64,000 nt of DNA from Blastobasis lacticolella (Eukaryota > Arthropoda > Insecta > Lepidoptera > Blastobasidae). The position numbers and the translations under genes are program-made. Positions 53,401 to 62,400 of the stretch are shown one piece after another. The notes under the pieces are model-generated. The model ran no database searches and was not told the DNA's origin. It saw only the letters and a program-made list of their open reading frames with translations. Each line of letters starts with the position of its first letter. The stretch's first letter is position 1. The DNA is taken from the NCBI GenBank assembly GCA_905147135.1, contig LR990052.1, positions 18,972,200-19,036,199 of the forward strand. Direction: 5' to 3'.

Positions 53401-56400
53401 CCTTCGGAGCTGGCCCCCGGAACTGCATAGGTGAGACAAGAGTCAATCTATCATTAATCCTATCAGTACCATTTGTTCTTGCTAAACACGCATTGTAAAT
53501 TTGAAAGTTTTACAAATTAATCTGTGCCCTTTGCAGGTATGCGATTTGCGCGTGTGCAATCGCGGGTATGCCTTGCGAAGCTGCTGTCGCGGTACCGCGT
53601 GGTGCCGGCGGCGGCGACGCGCGCGCGGCCGCCACTCAACCCGCAGCGCCTCATCGTCGGGCCGCAGCACGGCCTGCCGCTCACGCTTCTGCTCCGAGAG
53701 CGGCCCCACAGGAAGACCGACTGAAGAGTTCTCACTCTATGAACCAAAAGAGACTGTTAAACTTAAGAAATATTCGAGATCTTGTATAATAGACAGAGGC
53801 AAACAACCAAGCCGGGCACCTAATGGTAAATATCCGTAACACAAAGTTTGCGGTAATGTTGCCGGCCTTGGAGACATGTGTAGTCTCCAACGTCGCACCG
53901 TTTAGGGAATTCCGCTGCAAGGAAATTATTTAATAGTACGATCGCGCCAGGTTTTTTCTTGAGAAGTGCATGGTAGTAGAGTGCCAATCATCCAAGATCT
54001 CCTTCGATAGTACATAGTACTTCAGTTTTGTTCCATAGGGTGTATTAGGTGTTCTACTTTTCAAAAGTAATTGGAAGTAATTATTAGGAGATGATTTGGG
54101 GCTCCTATGTTTTTGCATTCGAAATATGTTTATATTAATGAATAATTGATTATGTTAGTTAGTTATGTATTATTTTAGTAGGAATTATTAGATTTATAGG
54201 TATAACATGAAAATTTTACATTACAGGCGCCTTTCGTTGTGTTTTTAGAAAAATTCATTGGGCTCTTAAATTGTGGTGTATATTCTGTTATTTATTGTTG
54301 TAAATAATGTTTCCACTTAATTTGTATTATTGTAAATAAAGAAATACGTGTATTTCATCGAACCTGATGTTTGTTTTAAATTCGTTTGCAATCAAGTAAC
54401 ACGCGGTTGTGAATTAACCTACACAAGGTTAATTCCTACACCGACAACGAACCGAAATTACACGAACCACTTTGCTTCAACATTTATTGTGCGAACCGCG
54501 ATGTCTAGCCAGTTCACTACATGACATCAGACAGGGTACTCACTTGTATCAAGGACCCAAATAAATCGGGTTACATAACATACTTACAAGATATCATCTA
54601 CAAAACTGCAGAACTACAAAGAGCCTGTATATGCGATGGACATCTCTACCTAACTTAGATAAATACAACCTAATAGTTTTTATTTATACATACAAAGCTC
54701 ACGCCTATGTCCCACAGTTGGGGTAAGCGGAGACTATGAACCGCTACTTTGCTCTGTCCTGACACAACTCCCTAGCCTCGCATACATCCCCATATTTTCT
54801 TGCCACTTCGGACCCCAGGTTTTTGATCTGATCAGTGAATATTTTTCTGGGTCATCTTTTATTTATTTATTAAAACTTTAAGCACTAAAGGTACATTGGT
54901 GGACTTATAGCTAAAGTAGCCTTATCTACAAGTCAACCGTGAAAAAACGTGTTCGAAAAAGGTATGCGGTGCGGGAAAACTATAAGATAAGGTGGAGATA
55001 ACTATAAGATAAGATACTTTACATAAATAAATGCTAAATATGTATAATTAAACAGAGATACAAGATAGAGTTGAACAACAAATACATACTAAAGATAGAT
55101 ACATAGAAGTAAATAATATTAGGATGTTTTTACTACTCTAGTACTAGGACTCTTTATCAAAAAAGCCCCTTTTTTGATAAAGAGTCCTTCATCGCAGACC
55201 ACAGTGTTGCTTAATATAAGACATACCAAACATCCTGGAGTCCACGCGAACGAAGTCGCGAGCACAGCTAGTATAAAATAAATAAATAAAAAATAACGTG
55301 GGCAATAGATGCAAGTAATGAATTTCTTCGCGATATTAGATATCATATCTAAAATCGCTGATAAATGCGTTACTTGCACCTGTTGCCCACGTCATTTATA
55401 ATAACTATTAATAAAGTAATCTAATATTATTAAGATATAATTATGTACGTATTTCCCGATAAAAAATATGTAATGAGCAGATTACATAGCTTCAACAACT
55501 GGATTTATAAAAATTAAAACCTGTCTATTTTTGAGATTACCACCCGGTTTCTGAAACGCTTGTCAACGCAAAAATTATGTAACAGCTTGTTAATCTCTGA
55601 TTAAATGCAGTTTGGGTTTCTGAAAGGGCCAATTGACAGTTTGTTATCAGCTTGTCTACGGATTGTCAAATCTCCAATTAACGGCTGATTAATGTAATTT
55701 TGGGTTTCCGGAAAGCTTTTTCTCATGTTAACTGTATGTTATCGTCTTGTTATTTTAATTAGCGAAAATCGACCAACTAACCGATTGTCAAAAAAAATTA
55801 TATCTGAAATAGGACCTGTTCCGGGGCCGGAACCTGGAATTGAACCAGGACCAGGTCCGGGGCCAGGACCTGAACCTGAACCAGGACCTGGTCCGAAGCC
55901 AGGACCTGGACCTGAACCAGGACCTGATCCGGGTCCAGGACCTGGACCTGAACCACGAACAGGTCCGTGTCCAGGACTCGGACTAGGATTTAACTAATAG
56001 GATTATTGAGAGAAACTCATAGAATCGATAGCCGATGGGGCGTATGTTGTCGAGTGGCGAACTCTGGATGGCCTCCCAAAAGATGGACGGTCGACCTCTT
56101 TAAGGTCCTAGGGAGCCGATGGATGCAAGATAACAGAGTCGACCGGAGTGTAAGCCGTGGGACGCCTGTATTTAGCAGTGAACCGGTACCTACCTAACTG
56201 CCTAAAGATGATGATGATGGTATTACTGACCCACTGGAACCCGTGACCCTATAACATAAATATAGTTATAAGTTATCTTTTCTCGCTCTGTATATTTTTT
56301 GATAATTTTCGATTTTACACGAAAACTATACAATCGCTATCAGTTTCATCTAAAAGTTGAATATTACATTCGATTTTGGCCTCAAAAGGCCGCTAGTGTC

Positions 56401-59400
56401 AGAGACAAATCAATGCGTTAGACAGAAAAATAAAACATATATGAGTGAATGAATGTGACTGATTTTAGCAGGGGTAGCCAGACGAAAAAATGGATCTCTT
56501 GTTAATGGTCGATTAGCTAATTTTAGATTGATTGGCCTTTCAGAAACCCACAGTAATTTAACAGCTTGTTAAATGTGGCAGTCTGTTAGCTAATCAATGA
56601 TTTGACAAGCGTTTCAGAAACCGGGTGTAAATAACTCGACAAGTACTTCGTGGCTTGAGTTTGGTTTTCAGACAGGAACTAATTTGCGAAACAGCAAGCA
56701 ATATAGTAGGCCAGCAGTGAAATCGGAAAGGGAGCCAGCAGCCTAGTCTGTTGTATTATGTCATAAAAAAACAGGAGCAAGTGGCCAATCGCATCAGTTT
56801 TGTACGGGAGCCTATTGTATGTCCTAATGTTTACAGACTTAAACTCTCTTGCCCTAATGCCCTAATATTATTTTCCGAAATTCGATTGACGTAAATATTG
56901 ATTATTCTTATCATTAATGTTCTTTAGTCCTAATATTTCTAAGTCCTAATGTTCTTGATCCTAAAATTTAAATCTCCTAATATCGAACCTCCGAAAAATC
57001 AATAATCTTCGTTTTTTGGGGTGAAACACTCATGACAGTTTACTCTCTTCCAAGGTTTCCACGTCAAGCTGGTCTTCTACAATCGCAGGTCCTCGGGAGT
57101 CCGTAGGTATCGCCGAAGCCGTAGGATGATGTCGCTGGTACTCGCAGGTTATCACTCGGTATTCGCTCCGATGTTACTTCTCTGGCTGGTTGCTGCCGTG
57201 ATAACGTGCTCAGCTGTCGATCTGCACAACTTTCCGAACCGACGTATCCGATACGTTACATCGTTCATTCGAAGAACTACTTTGTATGGACCTTCCTATC
57301 TTGTCTATAGTTTCGTAGATTTTCCTGTACGATGAATCGGGTTGTGCAGCCGTTCCTTCTTCAAAGTTATTATTATTAGGTAGGTGTTGATTGTCACTTT
57401 TTCATTCAGAGAACTTTCTGGCATTTCCCAACAATTTCACCTCCATCCAAGCAAACGTCAGATTTACAACCTTTCATAGAGAAAAAAATTATGTGCAACC
57501 ACTACAGTTTTGTTTCAACTGACAAGGGTTTTGTTATTGAAGTTTTTGAGTCATTGTTTTGGCGGCGCATCCTTACCCAGCACATATCTCTTCGGCTTGA
57601 TTTTACTAGCCGATGGCAGCTTCACCTTCACTGGAGCCTGTGCTCGTGCAGGTACTATAAATTTTATTCAGGCAAACATTACCACACTCAATTGGCGCTC
57701 TAACGCGATCCGGGCAAGCGCTTCATCTTTATGTTGTGGATCTTCCAGCTATTCGTACGAGTCGCTTTGGCTCGACCTTTATAATGCGTACGGCTAAGGA
57801 ATGGAACGCGTTGCCTGCGAGTGTGTTCCCTGATCAACATAATCTAGATGCCTTCATGGCTAGAGTGAATAGGCTGTTCCAAGACGGGCATGCTTCATCT
57901 TCGGTCGCATCGTCACTTACCAACAGGTGAGATGGCGGTCAAATGCCTGTCTTGTCTAAATATAAAAAAAAATCTAAATGTTTTGTATAATTTGCAATCT
58001 ATTTTTGCGAGGCAATTTGATTTATTTTGGAGTAGGATAATAAATTATTAGGACTTCGGGCGATTAGTATTAACGACATTAGGACTTTCGATAATTAGGA
58101 TGAAAAAAATTAGTACAATGAACAATAGTAACGAAATTAGGACATTAAATATTAGGACTATCGTTATAAGGACAATAATTTATTTGAAAAACAATAGAGA
58201 CCCTTTTTTAACATATTAATCAGTTTGAATGTAGGAATCCTACCATATTTTTCAAGTTCCGTTTCCTATCGTGAATTACTTGCATATCAATAATTGAACA
58301 ACGTCTTAAAGACAGATTATAATATTTTCTTTTTGTAATACACAATTCTCAAGGACAACAAAAAAAACGTATTTGATAAGAACAATAGATATTTTTAGAT
58401 TATCTAAACGATAAGTAAATCCTGCTGAAATTTTCGATTTATCAAAAACAGGTCTCTTTCCACATCCCCGATAGTTTAATAGACAATATAGAAACGAACG
58501 AGTTTGGAGAATAAAAAAACACCCCACGTCTTTACGTGTAGCAGAGGACAATTTTATCGTATTTGTTGGCGTTCGATTTAGTCATGGAACACAGACAAAT
58601 ATTTATGTTATAGATTCGACAATCATTTTCAGCTGTCCCGCTGTGAAGTTCTTTGAAAAGATTCACTTTGTACTTAGGAAAGAATTAAGTAAAAGCACTG
58701 TTTCATAGATTTCAATTTTGCGCGCGGACAAGCTAAAGAATCGTTTTTTAAAAAACAACAGCGCCAGGTCGTCGAATGATTGCGAGCGCTATTTTTCCAG
58801 CTGAGCACAGCCACTTGCTCAGGTCCAACACAAAACATAACCTCGGATTGGATCCCTAATATTGCTCCAATCAGGAGAATACTCAATAAACGTGTACGTT
58901 GCGTCTTTCGCAGGAGACTCTCTCGAGCCAGCTGCCGGTGTTCGAGAACTTTCTGGACAAGACGCCCAAGTCGGGCTCGTTCGACTCGGTGCGGCAGAGC
59001 GTGGTGCTGCTGGTGGGGTCGCTCGCGCGGCACCTGGCGCCCGGCGACGCGCGCGTCAAGCCCATCACGCTGCGGCTGGTGGCCGCGCTCAGCACGCCCA
59101 GCCAGCAGGTACGACGGCCGTCCATCTACAGGTTTTCCTGCCTTGGGGCCAGGGGGCCCATTCTTGCACTCTGACATTGGACATTATCTCTAGTATTAAT
59201 GTAATTGAAAACGTTATTCGATAATAAAGCATTGGCAAAGATCGTTAAAAATAGTTTATTGGCTGCAATAGAGATTTCAGTGACACTTTATTAGAGATTT
59301 GTGGCTAGAAAAAATATCGAATTCGAGATGTCGCAGCGCAAGGATAGGCGTTTGGCGTGCTCTTGAAGGTAATTGTTTCAATTATTCCACAGTATTTGGT

Positions 59401-62400
59401 GTGTTATGATGCAGTACTTTAGCTAGGGAGAAAATTATGAAACAGACTATTATTAACAAAACTGAGATTTACATAAGTAACTTAGGTAATTCAGATTTCT
59501 AATGACTATCTCAAATCACCCCCGAGTTCATTGAGTGAGTGAGCGTTAGTTTTGACACTTGAAAACTAATTAAGGTGAGGGCCTGCTCTCTTGCTCTTAT
59601 TCCGATAAAACAAGGTTACAGAACAGCACGGTGCGAGGTAACGTGTTCGAGCCTCAGAGTAAGCTCCCTAAATATTGACCCCAGACTACTACTAGTATTG
59701 TCCCCTGCGGAACATAAACATGTTCCGCTGTTCGGTAAATCGGCTTAACGATTAATAATAATAATAATAAAAAGTTTATTAAATCTTGTGAAATACATTT
59801 CAGTTTTAGATGATTAGTTTAACCAGTTTCCATCGGTGGAAACCTGTAATTGACTCTGTGCTGCCAGTATTATATCATATTGTAATCATTGCTGTTGGTT
59901 TTCCTTAAATAAAATAAAATGTATAAATCTAATTGCAACAGGGTTAAATTGCATCTTCGTAAAAATGTACAACGGTCGAAATGAGTAATTGTTACAAAGA
60001 AGAAACGTCAAATGTGGGGTATTGTCTGAATTATGTCGAAACCCCGTCACAGGTGCAAGAGGCCGTCAGCAACTGCTTGCCACACTTGGTGGACTCGCCG
60101 GCGCTGGAGGATGAGATCCCTGCCATCATGAACAAGCTAATGAAGCAACTGCTCACTGCGGAGAAATATGGCGACCGGAAGGTGAGTAATCACTGGTGTA
60201 ATTCGTTACCAAAGTGCGTAGGTTCATATTGGTATATGGATGTGTTCAGGTGGGAAACTAATTCGTTGAATAACCTATGTTTGTTATGCCCCATTTACAT
60301 TGGTCAAGGTCAGTGGCGAGGGGCGAGCACCCAAACTGTTTATACAGCAGCGAGTCCAATACCATTTTTCTGCCAATATAGTCGAACAACATCAACAAAT
60401 ACGCGCAATATTGCACAAAATCCGTCAATACCCTTGCTTATTCTATGGGTCACGTGTACTGGAGGTCTGTCACGTGTACTGGAGGTCTGTATTGTCTCGG
60501 TTCCATCATACGCCTCAGTTTTGTTTCCTTCCTCCTCAGGGCGCAGCTTACGGCATCGCCGGCATAATAAAGGGCCTGGGTATATTGTCATTGAAACAAC
60601 TCGATGTGATGGGCAAGCTCACTGAGGCCATACAGGAGAAGAAGAATTACAAGTACAGAGAAGGTAAGAATATAAGAATAGCACTTTGGGTGACATCCGG
60701 CTTCCATAATTTCTAAGAATAAAAACATTAGTTAATAAAGATAATGATGAGTGTTGTCAATTATATAAAATGGTAATAATGTAACAATTTCTTTAGATAA
60801 TTTTCTACGGAAATTGATTAAAAGTTTACAATTTCTTTATACTAATTAATTTTCTGTTCAATGAAGTGTAAGAAAACAAACAAATACGTCACCAACCCCA
60901 CTCAAAACCGCCAAACTTTCTACCCGCCCCCTCGCCCCGCAGGCGCGCTATTCGGCTTCGAGATGCTCTGCCACAAGCTGGGCCGTCTCTTCGAGCCGTA
61001 CATCGTGCACGTGCTCCCCCACCTACTGCTCTGCTTCGGCGACGGGTCGGCGTACGTGCGCGCCGCGGCCGACGACACCGCCAAGCTGATTATGAGCCGG
61101 CTGAGCGCTCACGGGGTGAAGCTGGTGCTGCCGTCGCTGCTGCAAGCGCTGCAGGACGACAACTGGCGGACCAAGGCTGGTAAGGCATGGTGGACTGTTC
61201 TGTGTAGTAGGTTTCTTGTAACAGATGTTACGTTTTGGCTGGAGTTGAGCAAATGTCTGGTGAAGTCGATACTAATCCTTACAAAGTACAAAATAAAGTT
61301 CCCTTCGTTTCACTGTCCCTTTCTCCCTCTTTAGTTTTTTTTTTGTTCTATTATCTTGCATTTGACCTCAACTCACCTGATGGAAAGCGACGATGAGGTC
61401 GAAAATGTAGGATGCGTGTTTAGAAGATTAGGTATCTTCTTCACTTCTTCACTCTTGATTTAAAGACCCCAAGGTTATAGTTATCGGGGAACAATGACTC
61501 AGGCAGAGAGTTCCAGTTCTTTGCAGTGCGCATAAGAAAAATGGATGCAAAACGCTTAATACGAGATGGTGGGACGTCAACCATAAATGGATGACGATCC
61601 TTTGTCCCCCTCGTTGTTCGATAATAAAAAGGGCACGATGGAACAAGGTTGTGGAACTATTGACAATACCACGGACTAATTTCTGACCTGTGAAATTTAA
61701 GCCGATACCAATGCATCGCTTTCATAGTCGATTAGGCCACAGCTGGCGATTATTTTGACAACCATTATGAAGATGTCTCCCAATTTTTGCTAAGTAACTT
61801 TTTCAGTAACTTATGATACCACATGAATAACTCTTGAACTAAAGATCAAATATGCGCTAGAACTTATTTTTTGACATGTACGATGACGTCATTTGGCACC
61901 GATAAACCCAGCACATATTTCATTGCACTTGACATTTCCTACACACCTTTATAACTTCAGCAGTACAAAAATTTCACTGGCTTTCAATGTTTGAAAATAC
62001 ATTCACATTTTATTGGCAAACCTGTAGGATACTACCACAAAGACGTCCTTATTGACTTATCGATGATGATAAGAATATACTCGTTCATACATACTTACAT
62101 AAAACACTCGCCTGTGTCCCACAGGTGGGGTAAAAGTTGTGGATATATGCGAAGCTAGGGAGTTGTGTCAGGACAGAGCAAAGTGCCGGTCCATAGTCTC
62201 TGCCTACCCCACCTGTGATAAGAATGGAAGCTGTTGAATTCCAACAACGAATAGAGCCTCCACGTAAGATGTAAGCTGACCTGCCGCCCCGCTGCCAGGT
62301 TCGATCGAGCTGCTGGGCGCGATGGCGTACTGCGCGCCGAAGCAGCTGTCGTCGTGCCTGCCGTCCATCGTGCCCAAGCTGATCGAGGTGCTCAGCGACT

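Noticed and set aside
60462..60501. Direct repeat of ~20 bp (cacgtgtactggaggtctgt twice)
   Set aside because: It is a simple small duplication near the exon 22 acceptor with no sign of function.
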